NCBI GenBank assembly: GCA_006226345.1
Contig: SBHD01000243.1
Location: 1-33,061 of the forward strand
DNA from: Bacteroidota bacterium
Lineage (GTDB): Bacteria > Bacteroidota > Bacteroidia > Chitinophagales > Saprospiraceae
Direction of reading: 5' to 3'
Length of the DNA: 33,061 bases
Shown here piece after piece: positions 23,462-33,015 of the stretch (positions within the stretch are counted from its first letter, which is position 1; each line of letters starts with the position of its first letter). A program made the translations under genes and the position numbers. The notes beneath the pieces were generated by a model. The model was not told the DNA's origin, made no database searches, and saw nothing but the letters and a program-made list of their open reading frames with translations.

Positions 23462-24454
23462 ATGAAGAAAGTGTTTGTTTCCGGCGCAACCGGGTATATT
23501 GGTGAAGTGCTTAGTACAAAAATAGCCGAACTGGGACTGCAAGTACAAGTTTTGGTCCGGAATCCTGCAAAAAGCCATCGCTTGCAACATCCGAATATTT
23601 CCGTGGTCGGAGGTACACTGGCTGATCAGGACCAGCTCCTCTCGGCCATGGAGGGCTGCTCGGAAGCCTACCATGTGGCAGCCCTGGCCGGAGTCTGGGA
23701 TCCGGATCCGGCCGCATTCCGGAAGGTAAATGTGGAGGGTACGCTTCAGGTTTTACATGCTGCACACCGGCAGGGGGTACGACGGGTTGTGCTGACCTCG
23801 ACGGCCGGCGTAATGGGACCGACACCCGACGGGCAACCGGTACGGGAAAATACCAACCCGGTCCCGATCCTGACCACTGCCTACGAAGCATCCAAACTGG
23901 AGGCCGAAGAAAAAGCACGGGCATTTGGGCAGGAGACCGGGCTGGAAGTGGTGATCGTCAACCCAAGCCGGGTGTACGGACCTGGTCAGTGGAGTGAAAG
24001 TAATGCCGTGACAAAAATGATCCGCGGATATGCCTCCGGTACCTGGCGGCTGATCCCGGGCGACGGCAGTAGTATCGGAAATTATGTATTTGTGGAAGAT
24101 GTCGTCCACGGGCATTTGCTGGCTATGGAGAAGGGGCGCCCGGGAAAACGCTATATCCTGGGAGGCGAAAACAGTAGCTTCAACGCATTTTTTGACCGGA
24201 TGGCAAAACTGACCGGCCGCCGTCACCGGATGATACGCCTGCCTCTGCCGGTAATGATGGGCTTTGCGCAGACACAGCAATTGCTGGCGGATACGTTCGG
24301 CCGGCGGCCCTTGATCACACCGCCATTTGTCCGGAAATACATGCGCGACTGGCCGCTCAGTAGTCAGCAGGCAGAAACGGAACTTGGCTACTCTCCCGTT
24401 TCACTGGAGGAGGGCATGCAGCGTACGCTGGAATGGTTGCAGCGCAGGCCCTGA
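23462..24454 (+). CDS. NAD(P)-dependent epimerase/dehydratase (extended SDR)
   Basis: 330-aa extended short-chain dehydrogenase/reductase. The Rossmann motif is GATGYIG (Gly8, Gly11, Gly14), the active site is YEASK (Tyr141, Lys145), and VNPSRVYGPG plus NYVFVEDVVHGHL are typical of the dihydroflavonol-reductase/HpnA-like branch. It probably oxidises or reduces a hydroxyl or keto group on a sugar nucleotide, lipid or small alcohol; the substrate cannot be read from sequence. It is transcribed on its own, 339 bp after the CoA-transferase gene, and converges on icmF with 11 bp between the stops. It may be unrelated to the acyl-CoA genes on either side. Confidence 0.88.
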   Translation: MKKVFVSGATGYIGEVLSTKIAELGLQVQVLVRNPAKSHRLQHPNISVVGGTLADQDQLLSAMEGCSEAYHVAALAGVWDPDPAAFRKVNVEGTLQVLHAAHRQGVRRVVLTSTAGVMGPTPDGQPVRENTNPVPILTTAYEASKLEAEEKARAFGQETGLEVVIVNPSRVYGPGQWSESNAVTKMIRGYASGTWRLIPGDGSSIGNYVFVEDVVHGHLLAMEKGRPGKRYILGGENSSFNAFFDRMAKLTGRRHRMIRLPLPVMMGFAQTQQLLADTFGRRPLITPPFVRKYMRDWPLSSQQAETELGYSPVSLEEGMQRTLEWLQRRP

Positions 24455-24465
24455 CAATAGTGCGA

Positions 24466-27400
24466 TCACATATTGCGGCGATACTGGCCACCTACTTCGT
24501 ACAGGGCATGTGTGATCTGTCCGAGCGAGCAGGTTTTTACGGCTTCTATCAGCTCCGAGAAAATATTCTCATTCCGGATGGCGGCCTGCTGCAGGCGCTG
24601 CAAGGCTTGCCGGGCTTTGTCCCCGCCGGCCTCCTTGAGCTGTGTCAACGTCTGGATCTGATCCTCTTTTTCCTGTTCAGTGGCACGGATCACTTCCTTG
24701 GGCAGGATCGTGGGCGAGCCTTCCTTGCTCAGGAATGTGTTAACCCCGATCAGGGGGAGTTCCCCTGTGTGTTTCAGCGTTTCGTAATACAGGCTTTCCT
24801 CCTGGATCTTGCCCCGCTGGTACATTGTTTCCATGGCGCCCAGTACGCCGCCGCGTTCAGTGATACGGTCGAACTCGGACAGTACAGCCTCTTCAACCAG
24901 GTCGGTCAGCTCTTCAATGATGAAGGAACCCTGTAGCGGGTTTTCATTTTTGGCCAGGCCCAGTTCCTTGTTGATGATCAGCTGAATGGCCATTGCCCGC
25001 CGTACCGACTCCTCCGTAGGTGTCGTGATCGCCTCGTCGTAGGCATTGGTATGCAGCGAGTTGCAGTTGTCATAGATAGCATACAAGGCCTGCAGGGTGG
25101 TGCGGATATCGTTGAAAGCGATCTCCTGGGCGTGCAGGGAGCGGCCGGAGGTCTGAATATGGTATTTCAGCATCTGACTGCGCTGGTTGGCGCCGTATTT
25201 CCAGCGCATGGCCTTGGCCCAGATGCGCCGGGCTACCCGGCCGATGACGGCGTATTCGGGGTCAACACCATTGGAGAAAAAGAAGGACAGGTTGGGGGCA
25301 AAATGGTCCACATGCATACCTCGGGAAACATAGTATTCCACAAAGGTGAATCCGTTGGCCAGCGTGAAGGCCAGCTGCGTGATCGGATTGGCGCCGGCCT
25401 CGGCAATGTGATATCCCGAGATCGATACGGAGTAAAAGTTGCGGACCTTGTTGCGGATAAAATATTCTTGCACGTCGCCCATTACCCGCAGGCTGAACTC
25501 CGTACTGAAAATGCAGGTGTTCTGCGCCTGGTCTTCCTTCAGAATATCAGCCTGCACAGTGCCGCGTACAGCCTGCAGCGCACGGGCTTTGATCGGTCCG
25601 TATACTTCCGGCGAAAGTACTTCGTCGCCGGTAATACCGAGCAGGAGCAGCCCCAGCCCGTCATTGCCGGCTGGGAGTTCTGGTGCATTATATTTGGGGC
25701 GGGCAAGGCCACGGTCGTCGTATTTTTCTTTCAGTTTGGCTTCTGCCAAGTCTTCCAGACCGTTTTCCCGGATATACTTTTCGCACTGCTGGTCGATGGC
25801 GGCGTTCATGAAAAATGCAGCTACGGTAGCAGCCGGCCCGTTGATCGTCATGGATACCGATGTCTTGGGGTCACACAGGTCGAAGCCGGAATACAGTTTT
25901 TTCGCATCGTCGAGGCAACAGACGGAAACGCCGGAGTTGCCGATCTTTCCATAAATATCAGGGCGGTAGTCGGGGTCTTCACCATAGAGGGTTACCGAGT
26001 CAAAAGCGGTACTCAGGCGAGCGGCCGGCAGCCCCTGCGAAACATAATGGAAGCGTTTGTTGGTCCGTTCCGGGCCGCCTTCGCCGGCAAACATCCGGGT
26101 GGGGTCTTCGCCTTCGCGCTTGAACGGAAATACCCCGGCGGTATACGGAAATTTGCCGGGAACGTTTTCCTGGAGCCGCCAGCGCAGGATGTCGCCCCAA
26201 TCCTGGAAGCGCGGGAATGCCACGCGGGGAATCCGGCTGTGCGACAGGCTTTCGGAATATGTTTTTACCCGGATATCCTTATCGCGGACCTGATATACAT
26301 ATTCGTCCGCTGCATAGCGGGCCTTATCTTCATCATGCTGTTCCAGAATGCGTTTGCAGCGCCAATCGATCTGGGCTTCCAGTTCCCCGTATTTCTGATG
26401 CAATACCTGTGCGACATCATCGCCAACCTGCTCGGCGGCATTTTTCAGGCTCCACATTTTACGGGCGATAGATACCTGTTCGTCTACCTGTTTGTCGTAG
26501 TGGCGGTTACTTTCCGCAATTTCGGACAGGTACCGCGTGCGTTGCGGCGGTATGATGAATATCTTTTCCGACATTTCGCCGGAGGCCTTGAAATGTGATT
26601 CGAAGTCAGTGCCGAACTTTTCCGACAGTTGGTCCATGATCCGCCGGTACAACTGATTGACGCCAGGGTCGTTGAACTGGCTGGCAATGCAACCATATAC
26701 CGGCATATCGTCTACCGCCACGTCCCAGGCGTTGTGGTTTCGTTGGACCTGTTTACGCACGTCCCGCAGCGCATCCAGTGCACCGCGTTTGTCGAACTTG
26801 TTGATCGCAACCACATCGGCAAAGTCGAGCATGTCGATCTTTTCCAACTGCGTGGCAGCGCCGAATTCCGGCGTCATGACGTACAACGACAGGTTGCTGT
26901 GGTCGATGATCTCGGTATCGCTCTGCCCGATACCACTGGTTTCCAGGATGATCAGGTCGAACTGGGCCGCTTTCAGGATCTCAACAGCCGACTGTACATA
27001 TTTGGACAAGGCCAGGTTGCTCTGGCGGGTGGCCAGCGACCGCATGTATACCCGTGGGTTGTCGATGGCGTTCATCCGGATCCGGTCGCCCAAAAGGGCG
27101 CCCCCGGTCTTGCGTTTGGAAGGATCAACGGAGACGATCCCGATCGTCTTTTCCGGGAAGTCGAGCAGGAAACGCCGTACCAACTCATCGACCAGAGATG
27201 ATTTGCCCGCGCCTCCGGTGCCGGTAATGCCCAGGACCGGCGGTTGCGGTGCGTTGGTTTTGATCTTGGGGGCGATCTCTTTTTCGTAAAAATCGGGATT
27301 GTTCTCGGCGATCGTGATAAGCCGGGCGATCGTTCCGGGGTTGGGAGTGGCGCTGTCTTTTTTGCTAAACCGGGTAAATTGGGTCAGTTCACCGTTGAGC

Positions 27401-27849
27401 GAGGTAGTCAGGGAATAATCGCACTGTTGCAACACATCGTTGATCATGCCCTGCAGGCCCATGGCACGGCCATCGTCGGGGTGGTAGATCCGCGTGATGC
27501 CGTACGCATGCAATTCTTCGATCTCCGAGGGCAGGATCGTGCCGCCTCCGCCGCCAAAGATCTTGATGTGCCCGGCGCCGCGTTCTTTCAGGAGGTCGTA
27601 CATGTATTTAAAGAACTCCATGTGGCCACCCTGATAGGATGTGATGGCGATACCCTGCACGTCTTCTTCGATGGCGCAGTTTACAATTTCCTGTACCGAG
27701 CGGTTGTGCCCCAGGTGAATGATCTCCGCGCCCGTGCTCTGCATGATACGGCGCATGATATTGATCGCGGCATCGTGGCCGTCAAAGAGGCTGGCGGCAG
27801 TAACGAGGCGGACTTTATGCTGGGGTTGGTATGGTTGCGGATTTTGCAT
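24466..27849 (-). CDS. icmF: Fused isobutyryl-CoA mutase IcmF
   Basis: 1127-aa fusion of a B12-binding domain, a MeaB-like G-protein chaperone and an acyl-CoA mutase catalytic domain. The N-terminal cobalamin motif is [10 protein letters not shown] with the lower-ligand His25. The G domain has GTGGAGKSS (210-218) and NKFD (350-353). In the mutase domain, [25 protein letters not shown] (from 568) carries Phe where methylmalonyl-CoA mutase has the Tyr of its TMYAFRPW segment, and [15 protein letters not shown] is the IcmF form. It should interconvert isobutyryl-CoA and n-butyryl-CoA; some members also act on isovaleryl-CoA/pivalyl-CoA. The G domain guards loading of adenosylcobalamin. The length is normal for the family. 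Confidence 0.96.
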   Translation of the reverse strand: MQNPQPYQPQHKVRLVTAASLFDGHDAAINIMRRIMQSTGAEIIHLGHNRSVQEIVNCAIEEDVQGIAITSYQGGHMEFFKYMYDLLKERGAGHIKIFGGGGGTILPSEIEELHAYGITRIYHPDDGRAMGLQGMINDVLQQCDYSLTTSLNGELTQFTRFSKKDSATPNPGTIARLITIAENNPDFYEKEIAPKIKTNAPQPPVLGITGTGGAGKSSLVDELVRRFLLDFPEKTIGIVSVDPSKRKTGGALLGDRIRMNAIDNPRVYMRSLATRQSNLALSKYVQSAVEILKAAQFDLIILETSGIGQSDTEIIDHSNLSLYVMTPEFGAATQLEKIDMLDFADVVAINKFDKRGALDALRDVRKQVQRNHNAWDVAVDDMPVYGCIASQFNDPGVNQLYRRIMDQLSEKFGTDFESHFKASGEMSEKIFIIPPQRTRYLSEIAESNRHYDKQVDEQVSIARKMWSLKNAAEQVGDDVAQVLHQKYGELEAQIDWRCKRILEQHDEDKARYAADEYVYQVRDKDIRVKTYSESLSHSRIPRVAFPRFQDWGDILRWRLQENVPGKFPYTAGVFPFKREGEDPTRMFAGEGGPERTNKRFHYVSQGLPAARLSTAFDSVTLYGEDPDYRPDIYGKIGNSGVSVCCLDDAKKLYSGFDLCDPKTSVSMTINGPAATVAAFFMNAAIDQQCEKYIRENGLEDLAEAKLKEKYDDRGLARPKYNAPELPAGNDGLGLLLLGITGDEVLSPEVYGPIKARALQAVRGTVQADILKEDQAQNTCIFSTEFSLRVMGDVQEYFIRNKVRNFYSVSISGYHIAEAGANPITQLAFTLANGFTFVEYYVSRGMHVDHFAPNLSFFFSNGVDPEYAVIGRVARRIWAKAMRWKYGANQRSQMLKYHIQTSGRSLHAQEIAFNDIRTTLQALYAIYDNCNSLHTNAYDEAITTPTEESVRRAMAIQLIINKELGLAKNENPLQGSFIIEELTDLVEEAVLSEFDRITERGGVLGAMETMYQRGKIQEESLYYETLKHTGELPLIGVNTFLSKEGSPTILPKEVIRATEQEKEDQIQTLTQLKEAGGDKARQALQRLQQAAIRNENIFSELIEAVKTCSLGQITHALYEVGGQYRRNM

Positions 27850-27990
27850 GGCTGGTGGTTAGGCAGTTCAAACTGGTCGTGGTACCCAAATTTAATAATT
27901 ATTACGCAACGGAACTAAAAAAACACCCGTTTCCAAGTTATGTTCAGAAAATACAGTGTGTTGCGGAATATGATTTTGAGCGCAGTACAG

Positions 27991-27998
27991 CAAAGATA
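27991..27998 (-). promoter_or_regulatory. Predicted icmF promoter -7 element
   Basis: TATCTTTG on the minus strand is an exact TAnnTTTG match, with a TTTC about 20 nt upstream in the -33 position. The leader to the icmF ATG would be about 135-140 nt. I looked for a cobalamin riboswitch B12 box in it and found none. Confidence 0.5.
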
Positions 27999-28030
27999 CA
28001 ACGAAACCCGGGAATAGAGAAAGCCGCGGG

Positions 28031-28414
28031 TTAGCGCAATTGCTTTTTCCCCGCCCGGATGATCCGGTAGAGCCGGATGCTGGTGCGGATAAGCCAGAAA
28101 ATCCCAAGGCCGGCCAGTCCGGCGAAGATTATTCCGGCTACCGGTGATCCCAGTAAAAAGAAAGATGCCGCAGCGATTATACATAAATAGATGCCCAGCA
28201 CCAGCAGGAGTGCCAGCAATACTTTACCGGTTACCTCCAGCCGTATCCCGGTTTGCCCGCACGATTGTGTTTGAAGGGCCTGGTCATGATTGTGCCGGCT
28301 GGTTTTGCTGAAAGCTGTGCCGGATGCCGGCGGACTCCATATAGCGGTGTTAGCTTCGGATGCTGTCGGCAATGAAAAGAGGAGCAGGAATACGAGCAAA
28401 AAATGGTTTGCCAT
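28031..28414 (-). CDS. Small membrane protein, unknown
   Basis: 127-aa protein. An N-terminal signal peptide (MANHFLLVFLLLFSLPTASEA, cleavage near 21) is followed by a polar stretch with one Cys (about 22-62), two transmembrane helices (about 64-86 and 91-110) and a basic tail RLYRIIRAGKKQLR. The start at 28414 is chosen because the signal peptide begins there; the ORF is open 23 codons further upstream, with no support. I do not recognise a family. It lies 181 bp upstream of icmF on the same strand, but icmF appears to have its own promoter. It is divergent from the NagX-like gene. Confidence 0.65.
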   Translation of the reverse strand: MANHFLLVFLLLFSLPTASEANTAIWSPPASGTAFSKTSRHNHDQALQTQSCGQTGIRLEVTGKVLLALLLVLGIYLCIIAAASFFLLGSPVAGIIFAGLAGLGIFWLIRTSIRLYRIIRAGKKQLR

Positions 28415-28548
28415 AAGTACAGGGTTTTGTATCGATTTATAGACGTCTGCGACCTTATTCCCGTTGCCTAAGCGGGGATACACTGTATAAAATTACTACT
28501 TTGCCTGCCTGTTCCTTCTTTTACTCATCTGTTGCTTCGGTTTTTACT

Positions 28549-29652
28549 ATGCGTTACCTGTCCATCGATTTTTACCGCGGCCTTACGATTGCCTTTATGC
28601 TGTTGGTGAACACGCCGGGTACCTGGTCCAGTGTCTATCCACCACTTTTACATGCCGACTGGCACGGCTGCACACCTACCGACCTGGTTTTTCCGTCCTT
28701 TATGTTCATTATCGGGGTGTCGATGTGGTTTTCTTTTGAAAAGTTCGGGCGTTCCCTCAACCGCCTGCTGGTTCAAAAGATTGTGCGACGTACGGTCATA
28801 CTGTTTGGATTGGGACTGATCCTGGCGGCGTTCCCGTTTGTCGGGAAAAGCCTGGATACGTTGCGGGTTATGGGGGTATTGCAGCGGCTGGCCTTGGGAT
28901 ACGGACTGGCGGCTTTACTGGTCCTGGCACTTCCCGGACGGGTGCTGGCTGCGGTTGCGGGCCTTATTCTATTTGGCTACTGGGCACTATTGCTACAAAT
29001 GGCCCCGCCCGGGCAGGATCCGTTCGGCCTGATGTACAACGGGGTCCGGCAATTTGACCTGACCGTGCTGGGCCCGGCCCATTTGTGGAAAGGAAAAGGG
29101 TTGCCTTTTGACCCGGAAGGCATACTGAGTACGCTACCGGCCATTGTTACAGTACTGTTGGGCTGGTGGAGCGGGCAGATCATGCAGAGGCGGCAATTGC
29201 AAAAAATACTGGCAGTACGTGATTTGCTGACCTGGGGTGTGGCGCTTGCCGGCGCCGGCCTGATCTGGGATTTCGCTTTTCCGATCAATAAAAGCCTGTG
29301 GACCAGTTCATTTGTACTCTATACGGGTGGAATTTCGATGATTCTGCTTGCCTTTAGTGTCTGGGCGCTGGATCTGGCAGACGGTAAACGCTACGTGCGG
29401 TTCTTTCTGGCCTTTGGTGCCAATCCGTTGTTTGCCTATGTGCTGGCGGGGCTGCTTACCAAGACCATGCTTTATGTAAAATGGCAGGAGAATGGCGAGA
29501 CTGTATCTGCCTACAACCGGATCTATACCACTGTTTTTAAACCCATAGACGACGGGTCGCTGGGCTCCTTCCTGTTTGCGCTGAGTTTCCTGCTGGTCAT
29601 CTGGCTGGTGTGCCTGGTGCTGTACCGCAGAAAGGTCTACATTAAGATATGA
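28549..29652 (+). CDS. NagX/HGSNAT-like membrane acyltransferase (DUF5009 type)
   Basis: 367-aa integral membrane protein with about ten helices. The N-terminal MRYLSIDFYRGLTIAFMLLVN and the segment LLHADWHGCTPTDLVFPSFMFIIG (33-56) are diagnostic of the heparan-alpha-glucosaminide N-acetyltransferase/NagX group; the conserved His in this loop (His35 or His39) is the expected acetyl carrier. The family acetylates amino sugars across the membrane or takes part in N-acetylglucosamine use. The start at 28549 matches the family; an in-frame TTG 48 bp upstream adds nothing recognisable. It is monocistronic. A weak hairpin with T/A-rich arms follows the stop (about 29670-29700) and may terminate it. 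Confidence 0.88.
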   Translation: MRYLSIDFYRGLTIAFMLLVNTPGTWSSVYPPLLHADWHGCTPTDLVFPSFMFIIGVSMWFSFEKFGRSLNRLLVQKIVRRTVILFGLGLILAAFPFVGKSLDTLRVMGVLQRLALGYGLAALLVLALPGRVLAAVAGLILFGYWALLLQMAPPGQDPFGLMYNGVRQFDLTVLGPAHLWKGKGLPFDPEGILSTLPAIVTVLLGWWSGQIMQRRQLQKILAVRDLLTWGVALAGAGLIWDFAFPINKSLWTSSFVLYTGGISMILLAFSVWALDLADGKRYVRFFLAFGANPLFAYVLAGLLTKTMLYVKWQENGETVSAYNRIYTTVFKPIDDGSLGSFLFALSFLLVIWLVCLVLYRRKVYIKI

Positions 29653-29776
29653 GGAGGACATTTTAAGCCGTTTTTAAGGCGAAAAACCGGCGTCAGGCTG
29701 GCTTTTCAGTTAAATATGGTTTACTTTTACTGTGTTTAATACCAACAATAAGATTACACCCTAAACCAACCTTATT

Positions 29777-31726
29777 GTGAATCTCCTGGAGTTATCGGAA
29801 CAGGTCAGAAGTCTGATCGGATTTGCCCAGACGGATGAAGCCCTGGCTTTGCTGTCCCTGCATTGTTCCGGGTTGTTCCCACAGTTTAAAGACGATGTAG
29901 TGTTATTGGAGGGCCGGTTGAGCAATGCCAAACGCTATTTGCGGCAGGGGCAGCTCAGTCCGGAAGAATTCCGGCGTATCCTCAATGAGATCAATTTTTC
30001 CATTGTAGACCTCCTGGAAGACGCGGTTAAGCAACTGCCGGTACGCTCCAAGCGACGGGAAGGCAAGTTGCTGCACAGCATCCCTGGAGAAATGACGGTT
30101 GGAGAAGTGTCGCTTTGTGTGATCCGGATCGCCTACGATGAGGTGCAGTTGCGCAAAGACCTGCCGAAGGACCTGCCGGACACCATGGTGCAAAACCTGG
30201 AGGTGAGCGAACTGATGGGGGTTGAACTGATCGATGACAATGATGAACCGGCGTTCACGATCCAGCGAAAAACCAAACCACATCAGCCTACAGCAGAAGA
30301 CCATTATTCCGAATGGCTGTTTGACGTGACCCCGTTACGCTCCGGCCGGTTCCCGTTGCGGGTCAAGATCTCTATGGTTAAAAAGATCGGGGAAGATGAA
30401 TACCTGGAGAATATCAGCCTGGAAAAGGATATTGTGATTACCAGCAAGCCTGTCGAAAAGGCGGTGGAACCGGTGCAGCTGGAATATTCCAATATTGCGT
30501 TTTACTATACTGTCACGCCTGCTAAGGAGCGCGACAAAGCAGCGGCAGCACCGGTGCCGCCGTCGCCGGTCAAGGAGAACGGCGGCGGAGAACCCTGGTT
30601 TGAGTCGCACCGGCAACCGGTTTTTGAGATGCCGCGCGACCTGGGCGATTTTGAGACGGGAGACGTCCGGCCCTCCTCCGGCAAACGCACGACGGCAACG
30701 GTAATCAAAGTGTTGCTCGGTGCTGTTGCCGTAGCCCTTTGTGCTTTTGGCGGCTACAAACTATACCAGTATCTGAGCAACCGGAATGCCGATATTGATG
30801 GAGGCGATCCTTTTAGCATTGAGCCTCCTCCACCGGCAACTGGAATATATGCCTTCCCGTTGCAAGGTCGCGATCTGGCTCATGTGGAACTCAATGGCCA
30901 CCCGGCAGATTTCCATATGCAAAACGACAGTTGCCTGGTCTTCTTCGAGCCAGCCAGCAACAACCAGACAATTCGGGTGCATTTTGCCGATGACCGGCAG
31001 TGTTTTGTTGTTTTTCTTGCTACCCGGGCAGGTTACCTGACTAAACCGTTCAGCCACTGTACCGAACCGCCCGGAGAGGACAATACCGATATGCAGCCAA
31101 CCGAGCCTCCGAGAGTTTCAGAACCACCGCCGCTTACCACCACGCCTCCGCCGGGAACGGTTTCTCCGGGTGCCGCGCGCAAAACATACCGGCTCACGCT
31201 GGTGCAGGATATTGAAGCGGATGAAAATGTCATGCCTGCCCGCCCGATCTTTCCCAGGGCAGCCAATGTCTGGGTCGGAACCATGCCGGCCCGGTTGAGC
31301 GTACCGCCCAGGATGAAAAACCAGGTCGCTCAGGTCCGCCTGGAACCCGGAGCGGAGCACCAGGTACGCATCCGGATGACCGATGGCAGTACCTGTGAAC
31401 AGGAGATGTTTTTAGGTGATATCACAGACCTGACGGTCAAATTGTGCCCGGTGCGACCGGTGTTATATACCTTTAAATGCAGTACCGATTATGCGCGTAT
31501 CGTGCAGAGCATCACTATCGACGGGCATAAGCCCGACAGGCTGAATACGGAAGGCGATCAGATCACGATCAGCAAACGGTTGTTGCCTGCAGAGCGGTTT
31601 ACGCTTTTCGTTACGTTCCAGAAGGCCAATAACTATACAAATGACAAAGCCTGTGAGATCGTCGTTCCGGCAGATGCAAAGACTTTCGAATTTTGTCCGG
31701 TAAAGCCGATAAACCGGATTGACTAG
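29777..31726 (+). CDS. EAD11-type conflict protein with TM helix and beta-repeats
   Basis: 649-aa protein starting at GTG (29777); the next Met is residue 106, inside a domain. Residues 1-82 are a helical domain resembling effector-associated domain 11 (RSLIGFAQTDEALALL, LLEGRLSNAKR, GQLSPEEFRRILNEIN), an adaptor that links sensors and effectors in NTP-dependent conflict systems. Residues 97-226 are a beta-rich domain (LLHSIPGEMTVGE, YSEWLFDVTPLRSGRFPL) that I recall in such proteins. A Pro-rich linker (245-305), one transmembrane helix (about 306-328) and about three extracellular beta modules (356-428, 468-559, 563-642), each with a Cys pair, follow. There is no catalytic domain, so it may be a membrane sensor or anchor. 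No partner gene is adjacent; it has its own 124-bp upstream spacer. Confidence 0.7.
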   Translation: MNLLELSEQVRSLIGFAQTDEALALLSLHCSGLFPQFKDDVVLLEGRLSNAKRYLRQGQLSPEEFRRILNEINFSIVDLLEDAVKQLPVRSKRREGKLLHSIPGEMTVGEVSLCVIRIAYDEVQLRKDLPKDLPDTMVQNLEVSELMGVELIDDNDEPAFTIQRKTKPHQPTAEDHYSEWLFDVTPLRSGRFPLRVKISMVKKIGEDEYLENISLEKDIVITSKPVEKAVEPVQLEYSNIAFYYTVTPAKERDKAAAAPVPPSPVKENGGGEPWFESHRQPVFEMPRDLGDFETGDVRPSSGKRTTATVIKVLLGAVAVALCAFGGYKLYQYLSNRNADIDGGDPFSIEPPPPATGIYAFPLQGRDLAHVELNGHPADFHMQNDSCLVFFEPASNNQTIRVHFADDRQCFVVFLATRAGYLTKPFSHCTEPPGEDNTDMQPTEPPRVSEPPPLTTTPPPGTVSPGAARKTYRLTLVQDIEADENVMPARPIFPRAANVWVGTMPARLSVPPRMKNQVAQVRLEPGAEHQVRIRMTDGSTCEQEMFLGDITDLTVKLCPVRPVLYTFKCSTDYARIVQSITIDGHKPDRLNTEGDQITISKRLLPAERFTLFVTFQKANNYTNDKACEIVVPADAKTFEFCPVKPINRID

Positions 31727-31808
31727 CGGGCCAATGCGCACTTATTTTCAGGTATGAACGCAGTTTTTTTCCAGCAGGGAACTTAACCTGCCGGAGCATT
31801 CGTTTACA

Positions 31809-31994
31809 CTACATAACCCGAACGTGTAAACCGTCATGCTCTTTTTTTCGCAGCAGTCCGTATTGGTCCATTACACCCACTTTAAAGGAGTGTGGTTTGT
31901 CGTCAGCCTGAATGAGGTTATGGCTTATGCCTGAGGCTGCTGCCGCTTCGGGCGCCCGGTTGCTGGGAGCCGGTGCGCCCGAAGCGCTTCCCAT
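31809..31994 (-). CDS. Possible small protein downstream of trpS
   Basis: 61 codons starting 16 bp after the trpS stop. The N-terminal third is Ala/Pro/Ser-rich and is encoded partly by a perfect palindrome (31944-31986). The C-terminal part, QADDKPHSFKVGVMDQYG then LLRKKEHDGLHVRV, looks like real protein sequence. I do not recognise it. It could be cotranscribed with trpS, or be the intact end of a longer lost gene. It sits in the 284-bp trpS-EAD11 spacer, which otherwise contains nothing I can name. Confidence 0.35.
   Translation of the reverse strand: MGSASGAPAPSNRAPEAAAASGISHNLIQADDKPHSFKVGVMDQYGLLRKKEHDGLHVRVM
31944..31986. repeat. GC-rich hairpin after trpS
   Basis: CGCTTCGGGCGC (31944-31955) pairs perfectly with GCGCCCGAAGCG (31975-31986); inside, CCGG pairs with CCGG across a 10-nt loop with a single bulged base. 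It lies 25 bp past the trpS stop. No U-tract follows on the minus strand, so it is not a classic terminator, and it also overlaps the candidate small ORF. Confidence 0.55.
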
Positions 31995-32010
31995 TTCTGT
32001 CTTGATGTTG

Positions 32011-33015
32011 TTACGACCGCAGGTTGAGCAGTCCGGTAATTTCACGGACTTCACGCAGGGTTTCCTGGGCGCGTTTGCGGATCTCTGCGCTGCTGTCCTG
32101 GACCTGAGCCTTTACCGCGCGTTTATCGGCATTCAGCGTATGGAGCCGCTCGCGGAAAGCAGTGGTTAGCGCAGCCAGAGCGTCGGCGACCGTTTCTTTC
32201 AGGTCGCTGTATCGCAGGGCGCCGTTTTCATAGTCCGTCATCAGGGCATTATGGGCGTCCATTTGCCCGCAGGCCCGAAGGATCTCGAACAAGTTGGCGA
32301 CGCCGGGGCTCATTTCACCTTCAGGAGTGTCACCGGTATCCGTCACGGCCGATTTGATCTGTTTGCGCAGGCGGTCTTCCTCACTGAAAAGCGTGATATA
32401 ATGTTTCTCGCCGTAGCTTTTGCCCATTTTACGCGTGGGATCGGCCGGGGAAAGAATCTTGGGGGTCTCGGTAAAGAGGGGTTCCGGCATGCGGAAATAT
32501 TCCTTGCCAAACTGGTGGTTGAATCGCTGCGCAATATTCCGCGACAGCTCCAGGTGCTGTTCCTGGTCTTTTCCAACCGGCACATAATCAGCATGGTAGA
32601 TCAGGATGTCGGCTGCCTGCAGGATAGGGTAGAGGAACAGCCCCGAACTAACCACGGCGTCTTTGTCCTTCTCCTTCAGTTGATCCATTTTGTCCTTGAA
32701 CTGCGTCATGCGGCTGAGTTCGCCGAAGGAGGTGACGCAGCTTAGTATCCACGACAGTTCGACGTGTTCAGGCACCAGGCTTTGCACGAACAGATGCTCC
32801 GGTTTGATCCCGCAGGCCAGCAGCTGGAAAACCATTTTCCAGGTATTGGTACGCAGTTGATCAGCCTTATAGGGCATGGTCATGGAGTGGTAGTCTACCA
32901 CACTGAAGTAGCAGTTGTATTCCTGCTGGAGACGTACCCAGTTTTGTACGGCTCCAAAGTAGTTGCCGATGTGCAGGTCGCCGGTTGGCTGAATGCCGGA
33001 CAGAACGTTTTTCAT
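32011..33015 (-). CDS. trpS: Tryptophanyl-tRNA synthetase
   Basis: 334-aa class I aminoacyl-tRNA synthetase that charges tRNA-Trp. The HIGH-type motif is TGDLHIGNY (residues 11-19); the ATP-binding loop reads KMGKS rather than KMSKS, a tolerated variant. Also seen are the SVVDYHSMT segment, YPILQAADILIY and PVGKDQEQHLELSRNIAQRFN, all typical of bacterial TrpRS. The length is normal. The start is within 50 bp of the window edge and the upstream gene is not visible; no clear promoter can be picked in those bases. A possible small ORF follows. Confidence 0.95.
   Translation of the reverse strand: MKNVLSGIQPTGDLHIGNYFGAVQNWVRLQQEYNCYFSVVDYHSMTMPYKADQLRTNTWKMVFQLLACGIKPEHLFVQSLVPEHVELSWILSCVTSFGELSRMTQFKDKMDQLKEKDKDAVVSSGLFLYPILQAADILIYHADYVPVGKDQEQHLELSRNIAQRFNHQFGKEYFRMPEPLFTETPKILSPADPTRKMGKSYGEKHYITLFSEEDRLRKQIKSAVTDTGDTPEGEMSPGVANLFEILRACGQMDAHNALMTDYENGALRYSDLKETVADALAALTTAFRERLHTLNADKRAVKAQVQDSSAEIRKRAQETLREVREITGLLNLRS

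Noticed and set aside
25051-26598. 515-codon plus-strand frame
   Set aside because: Antisense to icmF, whose motifs are unambiguous across this region.
27850-27985. Cobalamin riboswitch before icmF
   Set aside because: No B12 box or recognisable core in the leader.
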